Shown here: positions 26,469 through 36,909 of the stretch, one piece after another
How positions within the stretch are numbered: the stretch's first letter is position 1
Layout of the letters: every line of letters starts with the position of its first letter
NCBI RefSeq assembly: GCF_021129305.1
Contig: NZ_JAJOMB010000001.1
Span: 248,001-312,000, forward strand
DNA: 64,000 nt
Direction of reading: 5' to 3'
From: Kineosporia babensis
Lineage (GTDB): Bacteria; Actinomycetota; Actinomycetes; Actinomycetales; Kineosporiaceae
Program-made: the position numbers and the translations under genes
Notes under the pieces: model-generated
What the model saw: only the letters and a program-made list of their open reading frames with translations
What the model was told of the DNA's origin: nothing
The model's database searches: none

Positions 26469-28648
26469 TTAAGTAGCGACGAGGACCAGCACCGCTACGT
26501 CGTCCCCTTCGGCCGAGAACCCGCTCACCGCGTCCAGTACCGAGTCGGCGATGGCGTCGGCCAGCTGCGTGGCCGGGTGCGGGAACACCGAGGGCTCCAC
26601 GTGGTCGATCCACGGGTCGCGTTCGTACTCGGGGTGCTCGCGGCGCCAGGTCACCGACGGCCAGTCGGTATCCGCCCCGGGCTCGCCTGCGCCCTGTTCC
26701 CGGCCTGCGCTGACCCCCTGCGGCGCGGACGCCAGCACCTCGGCCAGCCGCTTCTCCCCGAACTGTTCTTCCCCGGCCCGCGCCTCGGTGACCCCGTCCG
26801 TGTAGGCGAGCAGGACGTCCCCTGGTTCGAGTTCCACCACCACTTCGTGAACCTCGATGTGCGGCCACATGCCCAGCGCGGTGCCCGGGCGCCCGACCGC
26901 GTGCACCGAACCGTCGCTGCGGCGCAACAACGGCGGCGGGTGACCGCCCAGGGTGAGCGTGACCCGAATCCGCCTGGGCCCCGCACTGTCCGGGCCCGCG
27001 TCGCTGACCAGGCCGTAGACCACGGTGCAGAAGCGTTCCAGGTCGTCCGGGGTCTGCAGGGCGCGGTTGAGCTGGCGCAGCACCTCGCTCGGAGTCCAGC
27101 CCTGGGCGCTGAGAGTACGCACGGTGTAGCGCGCCATCGAGGTGACCACGGCCGCGTGCACCCCTTGCCCGCCACGTCACCGAGCACGAAGGCGGACTCA
27201 CCGCTGCTGCCGGCGGTGTGCACGTCGTAGAAGTCCCCGCCGACTCCCCCACCGCGGGCCGAGGGCACCGAGCGGGCGGCGAAGCGCAGGCCGGGCAGCT
27301 GCGGCAGGTGGGCCGGACGCAGGCTCTGGCTCAGCGTCTCGGACAGCCGGGTCTGCTCGTTCAGCAGTTCGCGCAGCTTCTTCTCGGTGCGATTGCGCTC
27401 GGTGACATCGCGCAGCACCACCAGCCGGGCGATCCGCCGGCCGACCGGGTCGGTCACCCAGGTCATCGAGACGGCTACGTCGCGTGGTGGGCCGAGGACG
27501 AGCTGCTCACCGGAATGCTCCCGGAACCGGTCCTGACCGGTGGGTCCCGAGAGCCCGGAAGGGTCCATGCGGCGGCTGCGCAGGTCGGCGTAGGGACGCT
27601 CGAGCTCGGCCACCCGCATCCGCCCGGGCTGCGGTTTCTTCTGCGGCAGCTCCAGCTCGGGGCGGGTGAACAGGCCGCCCCAGAAACCGGTGAGGACCTC
27701 GTCCACCGGCTCGCCCTCGGGCAGCGGGTAGATCAGCACCTCGTCCTCGACCGTGTCCACGGCCGTGCCGACCTCCTGTTTCTCCAGTACCGAGGCCAGC
27801 GGGGGCACCACGTCCACCACGTAGCGGCCGATCATCGCCCGGCGCGGGTAGCTGATGATCGAGGCCGCGGCCGCATTGACGTCGACCACCCGGCCGTAGA
27901 CGTCCAGCACCAGCACTCCGTCGGCCATCTGCTCGATCACGATGCCGCGGGCCACCGGGGTCAGGTCGAGCAGCCGCAGCCGGAAGAAGCCCCAGACCAG
28001 CACCACCGCGGTGATCCCGAACAGGAACGGCGTGGGGTCGACCATCCCGGTCTCGGCCAGCGCCGAGTTCCACAGCAGGTTGCCGAAACAGGGCAGCACC
28101 GAAGCGGCGATCAGGAGAGCGCCCTGGCGGCGGTAGGGCGGTGCGATCCGGGCCAGGCGGGCCATCAGGACGAAGTCCGCGCCGAGCATCAGGGCGTAGA
28201 CGTAGGCCGCGTGCGGCCAGAACAGCGGGCCTGCGGTGGGGGTCTGGGCGTTGAGGATCTGGTCGGTCTCGGTGTAGTCCTGGATCAGGCCCCGGGTGCC
28301 GGGGATCAGCAGCAGGGTCATCACCAGCACCGGATGAATCGCCAGCAGGGCCACGGATCTTCGGGACATCCGGCCGCGGCCGGTGTAGGCGAACACGAAG
28401 CTCCACAGCGCCGGCGGCAGCGCCACCACACCGAAATACTTCAGCGCCGACCAGAACTGGGCCACCTCGAGATCGGTGCTGCTCAGCTCCAGGGCGTAGC
28501 AGACCGACCAGACCTTGACCGCCAGCAGCATGACCACCAGCGGGCGGCTGCCCACGCCCTGGCGGTTGGCCCAGACGAACCCGGCCAGCGCCAGATACCC
28601 CACGCCACCGGCGACGAGTGCGCAGACCAGCCAGGCCGAGGTAGACAT
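26469..28648 (-). pseudogene. 7TM-PAS-SpoIIE (PP2C) phosphatase, frameshifted
   Basis: The N-terminal part has seven membrane helices of the HisKA_7TM type (about 1-230), then a PAS domain (about 235-300, ADGVLVLDVYGRVVDVNAAAA), a linker and the start of a SpoIIE/PP2C phosphatase domain (GGVGGDFYDVH, FVLGDVAGKG). At 27161-27164 the coding strand reads GGGG where five G would keep the frame. The rest of the phosphatase continues in another frame (HAAVVTSMARYTVRTLS to 26469, including GDVLLAYTDGVTEAR and GDDVAVLVLV). Restoring one G gives one continuous phosphatase, likely acting on an anti-sigma antagonist. A homopolymer sequencing error is as likely as a true mutation. The ATG at 28648 has GGGGAGG upstream. 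Confidence 0.85.
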
Positions 28649-28777
28649 CGTGCCCGACACCTCCCCGCGGCCGCTTCACCCGTCATCGTCCGGCAGACCC
28701 CTACGGAGTCGTAATGCCCATTAATTGCCCAGGTGAACAGGGTATGGGAGCGTCCGGCGGGGCGCAGGGTGATGAGA

Positions 28778-31700
28778 CTATCCGCGGATGATCGCGGCCG
28801 CCGCGCCGGGTCTGCCGAAGTGGAAACCCTGGGCGTAGTCACAGCCGATCTCCCGCAGCCGCCGGGCCTGCCGGCCGGACTCCACCCCCTCGGCCACCAC
28901 CCGCATCCCGTGCGCGTGGGCCAGGTCGACGATCGCCGTGACCACCGCGTCGGCACGCGAGTCCTCACCCACCGGGGCCACGAACGAGCGGTCGATCTTC
29001 ATGAAGTCGAAGCTGTAGCTCTGCAGCGTGCTCAGCGCCGAGGAGCCCGAGCCGTAGTCGTCGATGCCCACCCCGATGCCGGCCGAGATGAGCTGGCGCA
29101 GGGCGTTCTCGACCGCCGGGTCGACGTCGGCGAAGGTCTGCTCGGCCAGTTCGACCTTCAGCTTCTCCGGGCCGAAGTCGCCCCGGCGCACGGCGTCGAT
29201 CAGGTGGAAGGCCAGGCCCGGGTGCTCGGTGGAGCGGGCCGAGAGGTTGATCGACAGCCACGGCGGCTGCACCTGGCCCCGGCCGCTGGGATCCCCGGCC
29301 CGGGCGTCGGCGGCCTGCAGGCGCTCGGCCTTGGCCGACCAGTCGCGCAACTGGCCGATCACCGAGTTGATCACCCAGGTGTCCACGTCCACGATCAGGC
29401 CGGTCTTCTCGGCCACGTCGAGGAACCGGCCGGGGGCCAGCAGGTGCTCGCCGCCCTCCGGGTCCTGCAGCCGGACCAGGGCCTCGGCCCCGACGATCCG
29501 GTTCGAGGCCAGGTCGACGATCGGCTGGTACTCCAGGCTGAGCCCGTCGTCGGCCAGGGCGATCCGCAGCCGCTGCTCGGCCCGGCGACGCTCCCGGGTG
29601 GCCTCGCGCAGCTGCTCGTCGAACAGCACGTAGGCGTCCCGGCCGCTCGCCTTGGCCTGGTGCAGCGCCACGTCGGCCTCGCGCAGCAGGTCCGCGCCGC
29701 TCGAGCCGGGCCGGTTGCGGTTGGAGGCGATGCCCACGCTGCCCGGGCAGATCAGCACCTCTCCGGACTCCGGCAGTACGTACGGCGAGCGCAGGGCCTC
29801 CAGCATGCTCTGGGCCAGGTTCAGCACCGCTTCCTGGGCCAGGCCGGCCGGGGTGAGCACGGTGAACTCGTCACCGCTCATCCGGGCGATCAGCGCGCCG
29901 TCCGGCACCACCGTGACCAGGCGGCGGGCCACCTCGATCAGCAGCCGGTCGCCGGTCTCGTGGCCCAGGCCGTCGTTGACCACCTTGAACCGGTCGAGGT
30001 CGAGAAGCAGCACGCTGAGCGCGTTCTCCTCGGTGCCCGGGGTGGGCCCGGTGGCCCGCAGCACCGCCTGCACCCGGCGTTCGTAGGCCGAGCGGTTGCC
30101 CAGGCCGGTGACCGGGTCGGTGGCGGCGATCCGCTCCAGCTCCATCCGGTCGCGCACCTGCCGGGTCACGTCGATGGTGGCGCCGTAGACCGCGGTGATG
30201 CTGCCGTCCGGAGCCCGGCCCGGGGTGGCCCAGGACTGCACGTGCCGGATCTCGCCGCCGGTGCCGATCAGCCGGAACGTCTCGACGAAACCCTCGTCAC
30301 CCGGACCGGGATCGAGATCGACGTCGACCTGCCGGGCCCGGGCCAGATCGTCCGGGTGTACGAAGGCGTGCCAGCGGGCCAGGTCCGGCGCGAAGGTCTC
30401 CCCGGAAACCCCGACCAGGCGGTACATCTCGTCCGACCAGATCAGCTCCTGGGTCTGCGGACGCCATTCCCAGGTCGCCAGCCCGGCCAGCTCCTGGGCC
30501 GCGCGCAGTCCGGCCAGGCCGGAGCGCAGGGCGTCGGCGTCCCGCTCGAAGGCGGTGATGTCGACGACTCCGCCCCAGGCCCCGGTCAGGTTGTTGCTCT
30601 CGTCGCGGCGCACCTCGCTCCAGGCGTAGGCGTGCTTGGCCTGGCCGTCGCGGGTGCGCAGGCGCAGCGCTCCGGCCACTCCGCGGCCGCTGCGAACGGC
30701 TTGCACGGCCACGTCGAAACGCCCGCGGTCGGCCCCGGCCAGAACCTCACGGACGGTGGACAGGTCGAGTTGGGTATCGGCGGGCAGGCCGAGCAGCCGG
30801 GCGACCGGCGAGGACCAGGTGACGGCGTTGGTCGCGGCATCCCACTGCCACAGGCCCATGCTGTCGGCCGACGGCATGGCGCTGGGCAGAGCAGAACCCG
30901 ATTGGGGACGCTCGCGGCGAGTGCGCGGGGCGGGCCCGCCCCGGCCACCGGTCGGGTTTGCCGGAAAACCGCTGCCGGGCGATGCGAGCAGACCGATCCC
31001 GGCATCGGCCGGGGGTTGCTGAGACCGGCTCAGGGCGCGCGGCGTCTCCCGCATCTCGGCCAGCCGGGCGTGCATGGTGGTGGGAGCGCTGGTGAAGACG
31101 GCTGGGGCTGAGTCGTTCAGCTCGTTGAACACCTGGGCGTCGGCCATGTCCAGGTCGAGAATCTTCTCGCGCACCCAGATCTCACCGGTCTGCTCGGCCC
31201 CGGCTGGTTGCGGGCTCATTGATTCGGCGCTGATTGATTCAGAGCTGACTAATTCGGCGCCGGCTGATTCGGCTTCGGCGACGTCGAGCGTGATGACGGC
31301 CTGCTCTTCGACCTCGCTCTCGTCGACCCCTTCGACCCCGGCCCCTTCGACCCCGGACTCTTCGGCCTCGCGCTCTTCGGTCTCGGCCAGCCGGGCGGCC
31401 CGGTCCCGTTCGCGGCGGGCCCGGCGCTCGCCCCTGGGCACTGCGGTGTTCTCCGGACCGTTCGCCGGCAAGCTGAGTTCTCCTGGACTCAGCGCCTCGT
31501 CCAGTGATTCTTCGGCCGCCCAGTCGAACGCCCTCTCGGCCGGGCTCTGAGCAGTCTGGCGCGGCGCGGCCCGCTGCTCGCGCGGCGAGGTGAACAAGCC
31601 GAACGGGTCGGAATGACTGGGGTTGACGGCCTGATCGCGGTACAACGGCAGACTCGGACCAGCGGGAATCATCGGCGCCGCAGCAGCCAGCGCACCGAAC

Positions 31701-34654
31701 ACGGCCGAAGCAGCAGGATTGTCGGACTCCAAGCGAGTCTCGCGCCCTGCCCCGCCGTCAATCTCGCCAGTGATCGAGCCGAGGCTGCGCCCGGTCGCGC
31801 CGGCGATCCCGCCCGCGACCTCACCCGCAGTCCCGCCGGAGATCTCGCCAATACCCCCGTCCGCAAACTCGCTGTCCTGCTCGCCAGTGACCCCGCCCGC
31901 AACCTCACCGGCAATCCCGCCCGCGGCCTCACCAGCAATCACGTCAGCGCCCCGACGCGCGGCCTGGTCTGTGCTCTGTCCCGCGACCTCGTCCGTGCTC
32001 CGGCCCGCTCCTTCGTACGTCGCATCGGCTACGTACGCCGCTTCGGCCTCGTACAACGTCTCGACATCGGTCTCGTCCAGGCTCGCGGCTGGACCTTCCA
32101 CCATCTCGATCGGTTCGGCCGGAGTGTGCGGAGTGAACCAATCAGCAAAGCTTGAAGGCTGAGTCCGTTGTGGCGTACGGGTCTTCGGCAATGGACGCCC
32201 GACCGTCTCCGGCGTACTCGCCCAAGGCCGGGACCGCCCTCCCTCAGCCACCCCAACAGCGGGAATGCTCCCGGAAACCGTGATCACCCGAGCCCGGTCA
32301 TCATCCGCCGCAAGCACCGACTGAACCAGCTCGTCCTGAATCCCGTCTCCCTGCGCCAAATCACCCCGAGCCAACTCACCCTGAGCCGAAGCGCCCGGCA
32401 CCGATCCACCCTGAGCCATCTCCCCAGGCACTGACTCGGTCTGGCCTGACTCCCCGAGCACTGATTCACCACGACCCGCTCGACCCCGAGCCGATCCACC
32501 GCGAACCGTTCCACCCCAGACCGACTCGTCCAGCGCCGATTCGCCCGACACCAAACTGTTCCGCAGCGATTCATCCTGCCCGGGGGTCTTCACCTCGCCC
32601 AGGCCCCTGGCCGCCGCAGCCGACCTGAACCGACCGAGCGTGGCCTCGTCCCGCTCGCCCTCACCGTGGACGACCTCGCGATAAGCGGTGTCACCGTGCG
32701 CATTTCCGTCGATACCAGGCTCGCCATAACCAGATCCAGCGCGCGCGACCTCGCCTTGCCCAGCCTCGCTCTGGACGGTCTCGCCAAGTCCGGTCTCGTT
32801 CTGAGCGTTCCCGGCCGACAGGCCCGGCACGCCCCATTCCTCCGACAGAGCTCGCCCCCGCATCCGCGAAACCGACTCGTCGTCGCCCTCTTCCAGCGTC
32901 GCGATCCGTTCACCCGCCACCTCGGCCAGGTCGGCCGTGGCCTCGATGTCGGAGTCGGTGAACCAGCCCGGCCGTTGCGCGGTGAAGGCCAGCACCGCCA
33001 GCACCTCACGGGTGACGCTCGCGTGCCGTCCACTCATCGCCGGAGCCGCTCGCAGCAACGGAACCGCCAGCACCGCAGCCGCGCCGCCACAGCACTCGGT
33101 GGTCAGCTCGGCGGAACTACCGGCCAGCGGGATCCCCTCGTTGTCCACCTCAAGGTCGGGCGAGGCCACGTGCTGGATCAGCGCCGTACCCCAGGCTGCG
33201 CCACAGGCAGTGTTCTCCAGCAGGACGGGTGCGCCGAGCTCGACCTGGCCGTCGCCGTACGAGGCGGTCCAGACCAGCTGCTCGTCCACCACCGAGGCGA
33301 TCCGGGTCGGTGCGTCCATCAGAAGACCGGCGTCGCGCACCAGTTCCTCGAGCACGTCAGCGGTGCCCGGCCCGGCGTCGGCGATCCGATGCAGGGCAAC
33401 GTCCAAGGTCAAGGCGCTTTCCACCACCGGCAGGCCCGCCTCGACCAGCGCGCCGCCGGCCGATCCCCCGAAACCGGATTCACCGCGGGGAGAACCATCG
33501 GCCGCTGCCCCAGACGCAACCGGCGCCGGTGAACCGTCCTCAATCAGATCTTCGTCGGCCGAACCCTCGTTTGCACGCTCACCCGCCGCCGCAACGCTGT
33601 CCGGAGCGATGCCGACAGCGGCCATCGGCCGGGTCAGCGGAGCTTCGTCGCCGGCGCGCAGTTCTCCGGCCACCTCCATGACATCGGCGGAGGAGTCCAC
33701 GTAAGACTCGGCGTACCCAACCGTCAGGTCGGGTGTCGCGTTCACTCCAGCCGCGCCGTCACGTACCTCGCCCGGGGCCTGCGAAGCCTCAGAGCTCTCC
33801 TGCGGCGCAAAGTCGTCGTGGGTCATCGGGCCCCCGCCCTGTCCGGAATCCTGGGCAAAGTCCTGCCCCAGATCCCAGCTCGTCTCATCGTCCAGACCCC
33901 AGCCGGTCTCGTCTCCCCCGGGCAACTGCTCATCAGCGAAGCCCTCAGCCCAGTCCGTTGACGAAAGAGCCTCATCCGGGCCTGCCCCCTGGGACCGTTC
34001 TTCCTCCTGCGCCGGCAGTGCATCGTGACGCTGGTGTGACGGCTTATGCGGTGATCCGTTCGGAAGCTCCTCCGGCCGCACTACCCCCGGGGTCTGCGGA
34101 CGCGACCTGCCCAGCCATCCGGTCTGACTGGCCGGCGCGGGCTGACCCGGCCAGCCCGACTGCCGCCCGGACTGCCGAGGCTGCGCGGACCGGGCAAACG
34201 CCGACAGGTCGACCTGCCTACGCCCCATCTGCAAACGAGGAGCTGGCCGCGGCGGACGTCCTTCGGAACGCCCGCTCACCATTTCCGCCCAGGTGAGATC
34301 GCCAGGGGAAGCAGCGGGCCCTGCCCCGGAGCCTTCAACTCCGGCAGGGGCATCAGGATCGTCTGGTTCGACCGACTCAGCCGCCCCAGAACGGTCGGCC
34401 GCGTCCGCAACGCACCCATCGGCGTCCTCAATTTCGTCTTCCCCCTCAACGAACAAGCCGCTCCGCGCCGCGACGTCACCGTCATCACCGAGCTCGCCCG
34501 CGCCCCCACGGGCAGCCTCGCCGTTGTCTTCGGATTCCACCGTGCGGGGTAGAAGAGAACGCAGCAGGGAGCCGGGATCGGCGTCAGGCGTGCGCTGTTT
34601 GTCTCCGCGCCGCCGACCAGCACCCTTGGCACCGCCGCCATGCAGGAGCGTCAT
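28778..34654 (-). CDS. Giant GAF-PAS-PAS-GGDEF-EAL cyclic-di-GMP protein
   Basis: This 1958-residue protein probably makes and/or breaks c-di-GMP. Domains: disordered acidic/Gln/Ser N-terminus (1-430); a GAF-like domain (about 435-585); a very long low-complexity region (about 590-1250) with degenerate Gly-Glu-Ser and Ala-Gly-Glu repeats; PAS 1 (about 1266-1370); PAS 2 with PAC (about 1391-1505); GGDEF (from about 1511) with the signature written SGDEF near 1593, a variant often still active; and EAL with intact EALVR near 1725, DDYGSGSSAL and FMKIDRSFV. No membrane helix is seen. ATG at 34652-34654 follows a purine-rich GGAGGAG. It lies downstream of, and in the same orientation as, the intergenic region described next. 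Confidence 0.9.
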   Translation of the reverse strand: MTLLHGGGAKGAGRRRGDKQRTPDADPGSLLRSLLPRTVESEDNGEAARGGAGELGDDGDVAARSGLFVEGEDEIEDADGCVADAADRSGAAESVEPDDPDAPAGVEGSGAGPAASPGDLTWAEMVSGRSEGRPPRPAPRLQMGRRQVDLSAFARSAQPRQSGRQSGWPGQPAPASQTGWLGRSRPQTPGVVRPEELPNGSPHKPSHQRHDALPAQEEERSQGAGPDEALSSTDWAEGFADEQLPGGDETGWGLDDETSWDLGQDFAQDSGQGGGPMTHDDFAPQESSEASQAPGEVRDGAAGVNATPDLTVGYAESYVDSSADVMEVAGELRAGDEAPLTRPMAAVGIAPDSVAAAGERANEGSADEDLIEDGSPAPVASGAAADGSPRGESGFGGSAGGALVEAGLPVVESALTLDVALHRIADAGPGTADVLEELVRDAGLLMDAPTRIASVVDEQLVWTASYGDGQVELGAPVLLENTACGAAWGTALIQHVASPDLEVDNEGIPLAGSSAELTTECCGGAAAVLAVPLLRAAPAMSGRHASVTREVLAVLAFTAQRPGWFTDSDIEATADLAEVAGERIATLEEGDDESVSRMRGRALSEEWGVPGLSAGNAQNETGLGETVQSEAGQGEVARAGSGYGEPGIDGNAHGDTAYREVVHGEGERDEATLGRFRSAAAARGLGEVKTPGQDESLRNSLVSGESALDESVWGGTVRGGSARGRAGRGESVLGESGQTESVPGEMAQGGSVPGASAQGELARGDLAQGDGIQDELVQSVLAADDDRARVITVSGSIPAVGVAEGGRSRPWASTPETVGRPLPKTRTPQRTQPSSFADWFTPHTPAEPIEMVEGPAASLDETDVETLYEAEAAYVADATYEGAGRSTDEVAGQSTDQAARRGADVIAGEAAGGIAGEVAGGVTGEQDSEFADGGIGEISGGTAGEVAGGIAGATGRSLGSITGEIDGGAGRETRLESDNPAASAVFGALAAAAPMIPAGPSLPLYRDQAVNPSHSDPFGLFTSPREQRAAPRQTAQSPAERAFDWAAEESLDEALSPGELSLPANGPENTAVPRGERRARRERDRAARLAETEEREAEESGVEGAGVEGVDESEVEEQAVITLDVAEAESAGAELVSSESISAESMSPQPAGAEQTGEIWVREKILDLDMADAQVFNELNDSAPAVFTSAPTTMHARLAEMRETPRALSRSQQPPADAGIGLLASPGSGFPANPTGGRGGPAPRTRRERPQSGSALPSAMPSADSMGLWQWDAATNAVTWSSPVARLLGLPADTQLDLSTVREVLAGADRGRFDVAVQAVRSGRGVAGALRLRTRDGQAKHAYAWSEVRRDESNNLTGAWGGVVDITAFERDADALRSGLAGLRAAQELAGLATWEWRPQTQELIWSDEMYRLVGVSGETFAPDLARWHAFVHPDDLARARQVDVDLDPGPGDEGFVETFRLIGTGGEIRHVQSWATPGRAPDGSITAVYGATIDVTRQVRDRMELERIAATDPVTGLGNRSAYERRVQAVLRATGPTPGTEENALSVLLLDLDRFKVVNDGLGHETGDRLLIEVARRLVTVVPDGALIARMSGDEFTVLTPAGLAQEAVLNLAQSMLEALRSPYVLPESGEVLICPGSVGIASNRNRPGSSGADLLREADVALHQAKASGRDAYVLFDEQLREATRERRRAEQRLRIALADDGLSLEYQPIVDLASNRIVGAEALVRLQDPEGGEHLLAPGRFLDVAEKTGLIVDVDTWVINSVIGQLRDWSAKAERLQAADARAGDPSGRGQVQPPWLSINLSARSTEHPGLAFHLIDAVRRGDFGPEKLKVELAEQTFADVDPAVENALRQLISAGIGVGIDDYGSGSSALSTLQSYSFDFMKIDRSFVAPVGEDSRADAVVTAIVDLAHAHGMRVVAEGVESGRQARRLREIGCDYAQGFHFGRPGAAAAIIRG

Positions 34655-35061
34655 GCTCCTCCTCCCCCGCCGTCTCCCGATCGCACCCGATACGGATCGT
34701 GTTCTTTCGAGTGTGGAGAGTAGTCGGTTTCGCCTCGTCGGCGCACCCAGGTTGCGCCCGCGATCACCGCTACGTAGCCGTCACAACCGACCCTGCAGTC
34801 ACTTGTCCCCCAACTTCGGGACGTCGGCGAAGACGCTGGAGCACAACGGTTTCCGTTCGCCGACAAAACCGGCAAGCATTGGCGAAAAGGCCTTGGCAAA
34901 CGCACCGAACCCCGCATCTCAGGCTCGGGCCGAGGATCGCCGGAGCCCGTGACACGGGGCCGTGCTGTTTACGGAACGTTGCCGAAATCATCGGCGGGAC
35001 AAGGCTCGTCCGAACGATCCAGCTCTCGGATCAGGTGGTCGACGGGCGAAAATCCGCCGCT
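34655..35061. other. Intergenic region upstream of the giant GGDEF-EAL gene
   Basis: This 407-bp region has no credible gene. It contains a 9-bp inverted repeat GTCGGCGAA / TTCGCCGAC (34823-34831 / 34856-34864) with an alternative inner hairpin AACGG-TTT-CCGTT (34845-34857), and a 10-bp palindrome GCTACGTAGC (34769-34778). One may end the ABC permease transcript and another may act in the promoter of the GGDEF-EAL gene. Neither can be assigned. Confidence 0.35.
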
Positions 35062-35892
35062 TCAGGCCTTGCGGGGACGGGCATAGACACGCCGGGAGTA
35101 CAGGTAGCCGAGCAAGGTCAACCCGACGCACCAGGCTCCGGCGGCCCACGCGGTACCTGCGCTCAGGTCCGTGTCGAGCATCAGCGAGCGCAGCGTGTCC
35201 ATGATCGGGGTGAACGGCTGGTACTCGGCGAACCAGGCCAGCCCAGCCGGCATCGAGTCGGTGGGGACGAAGCCGCTGCCCAGGAACGGCAGGATCACCA
35301 GCGGCAGGCCGTAGTTGCTGGCCGTCTCGACCGAGCGGGCGAGCAGCCCGCCCACCACCGACAGCCAGGCCACGGCGAGTGAGAGGCCGAGCAGCAGAGC
35401 CGTCGCGCCCAGCCATTCCAGCGGCCCGGCGGCCGGCCGGAACCCGACCGCGAACCCCACCGCGAGCACGATGACCAGCGAGATCACGTTCTGCACGACC
35501 GCCCCGAGGGCATGCCCGGTGAGCACCGATCCGGGCGAGATCGACATCGACCGGAAGCGGTCGGTGATGCCGGTGGTCATGTCCATCGACACCGTGCTCG
35601 AGGTACCGGTGGCCACCGAGGCGACGGTCATGATCAGGATCGCGGGCATGACGTAGTTGGCGTAGTCGGCGCGGTCCCCACCGACCGGTCCCGCCCCCGC
35701 GGCCAGACCGGCACCGAGGGTGTCGCCGAAGACGAAGACGAACAGCAGCAGGAAGATCAGCGGGATCGCCACGACGATGACGGTGAGCTCGGGGTAGCGC
35801 CGCAGCCGCCGGATCTGGCGGCCCAGCATGGTCAGCGAGTCCCGGAGGGGCTCGGGCCGGGCGGCCCTGGTCATCGGGAATGCGGTACTCAT
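35062..35892 (-). CDS. ABC-2 type transporter permease (DrrB-like)
   Basis: This 276-residue permease has six predicted helices, starting after a basic N-terminus at LTVIVVAIPLIFLLLFVFVFG. It contains the family's typical SMSISPGSVLTGHALGAVVQN and the late SGFVPTDSMPAGLAWFAEYQPFTPIMDTLR motif of daunorubicin-resistance permeases. It works with the ATPase encoded just upstream; start and stop overlap in ATGA. Substrate unknown; the DrrAB class exports drugs, lipids or peptides. Confidence 0.92.
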   Translation of the reverse strand: MSTAFPMTRAARPEPLRDSLTMLGRQIRRLRRYPELTVIVVAIPLIFLLLFVFVFGDTLGAGLAAGAGPVGGDRADYANYVMPAILIMTVASVATGTSSTVSMDMTTGITDRFRSMSISPGSVLTGHALGAVVQNVISLVIVLAVGFAVGFRPAAGPLEWLGATALLLGLSLAVAWLSVVGGLLARSVETASNYGLPLVILPFLGSGFVPTDSMPAGLAWFAEYQPFTPIMDTLRSLMLDTDLSAGTAWAAGAWCVGLTLLGYLYSRRVYARPRKA

Positions 35893-36860
35893 CGAACGGC
35901 CTCCTTACCGGTGAGCGCGAGGAACACGTCGTCCAGATCGGGCGTGTGCAGGGCGATGTCGTCGACCGGGATGTCCTGACCGTGCAGACGGTTGAGCAGC
36001 TCGCGCAGATCGGAGACGCTGGCCCGCCCGGAGACCTCCAGGCTCAGTTCCGCCGGCCGAACCTGGGCGCCGGTGAGCACGTCCTCGGCCTTGGCCAGGG
36101 CGACCTGGTCGGCGAAACGCAGGGTGATCCGGCCTCCGGGGATGAGCCGCTTGAGCTCGGCCTCGGTGCCCTCGGCCACGATCCGCCCGCCGTCGAGCAG
36201 CGCGATGCGGTCGGCCAGCTGGTCGGCCTCTTCCAGGTACTGCGTGGTGAGCAGAATGGTGACGCCGTCGCTCACCAGCTCGCGCACCACCTCCCACATC
36301 TCCCGGCGACTGCGCGGGTCCAGGCCGGTGGTGGGTTCGTCCAGGAAGAGCACGTGCGGCCGGCCCACCAGGCCCATGGCCAGATCGAGCTTTCTCCGCA
36401 TGCCGCCGGAGTAGGCGCTCGGCAGCTGGTCCGCGGCCCCGCTCAGCCCGAACTGGTTCAGCAAAGTCTCGGTGCGCTGCCGGTTCTCGCTACGCCCGAG
36501 GTGGTGCAGCCGGCCCATCAGGGTCAGGTTCTCGGCACCGGTCAGCAGATCGTCGATCGCGGCGAACTGCCCGGTCAGCCCGATCGCGGTACGCACCCGG
36601 TCCGGATGAGCGGCCAGATCGTGGCCCGCGATGTGCACCTGGCCGGCGTCGGGGGCCAGCAGGGTGGCCAGAATGTTCACGGTGGTGGTCTTGCCTGCGC
36701 CGTTCGGGCCCAGCAGGGCGAAGACCGTACCCCGTTCGACGGCGAGGTCGATCCCGTTGAGGACGCTGTGCTCGCCGAAACTCTTGTGCAGTCCCCGAAC
36801 GTCGATGGCGAGTTCGCGGGGGTGGTTCGCGTGACCGTTCGGAACGTCTTGCCGTGGCAT
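35889..36860 (-). CDS. DrrA-type ABC transporter ATP-binding protein
   Basis: This 323-residue ATPase of the daunorubicin-resistance class has Walker A GPNGAGKTTT, the Q-loop region GLTGQFAAIDDLLTG, signature YSGGMRRKLDLAMGL, Walker B VLFLDEPTTGLDP, and the H-loop variant LLTTQYLEEADQLAD, where Gln stands where most ABC ATPases have His (usual in DrrA). The C-terminal extension (about 235-320) with a closing TPDLDDVFLALTG is typical. It is co-transcribed with the permease and with the DUF4097 and HicB-like genes upstream. Confidence 0.94.
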   Translation of the reverse strand: MPRQDVPNGHANHPRELAIDVRGLHKSFGEHSVLNGIDLAVERGTVFALLGPNGAGKTTTVNILATLLAPDAGQVHIAGHDLAAHPDRVRTAIGLTGQFAAIDDLLTGAENLTLMGRLHHLGRSENRQRTETLLNQFGLSGAADQLPSAYSGGMRRKLDLAMGLVGRPHVLFLDEPTTGLDPRSRREMWEVVRELVSDGVTILLTTQYLEEADQLADRIALLDGGRIVAEGTEAELKRLIPGGRITLRFADQVALAKAEDVLTGAQVRPAELSLEVSGRASVSDLRELLNRLHGQDIPVDDIALHTPDLDDVFLALTGKEAVR

Positions 36861-36909
36861 CAGTGCGCTCCCGGTTCTGTAGGTGTCTGGCGAGTGCTCA
36901 AAACACGAC

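Noticed and set aside
28733-31111. A 792-codon open frame on the strand opposite the GGDEF-EAL gene
   Set aside because: Its composition (His, Gln, Arg, Gly) is the shadow of the real gene, with no domain or ribosome site.
31700-32600. Repeat-rich DNA that could look like a CRISPR or minisatellite
   Set aside because: Units are degenerate, not of fixed length, and lie in frame inside the GGDEF-EAL coding region; there are no spacers or cas genes.
34769-34778. 10-bp palindrome GCTACGTAGC upstream of the GGDEF-EAL gene as an operator
   Set aside because: Single copy, no neighbouring regulator or spacing pattern; kept only as a note in the region entry.
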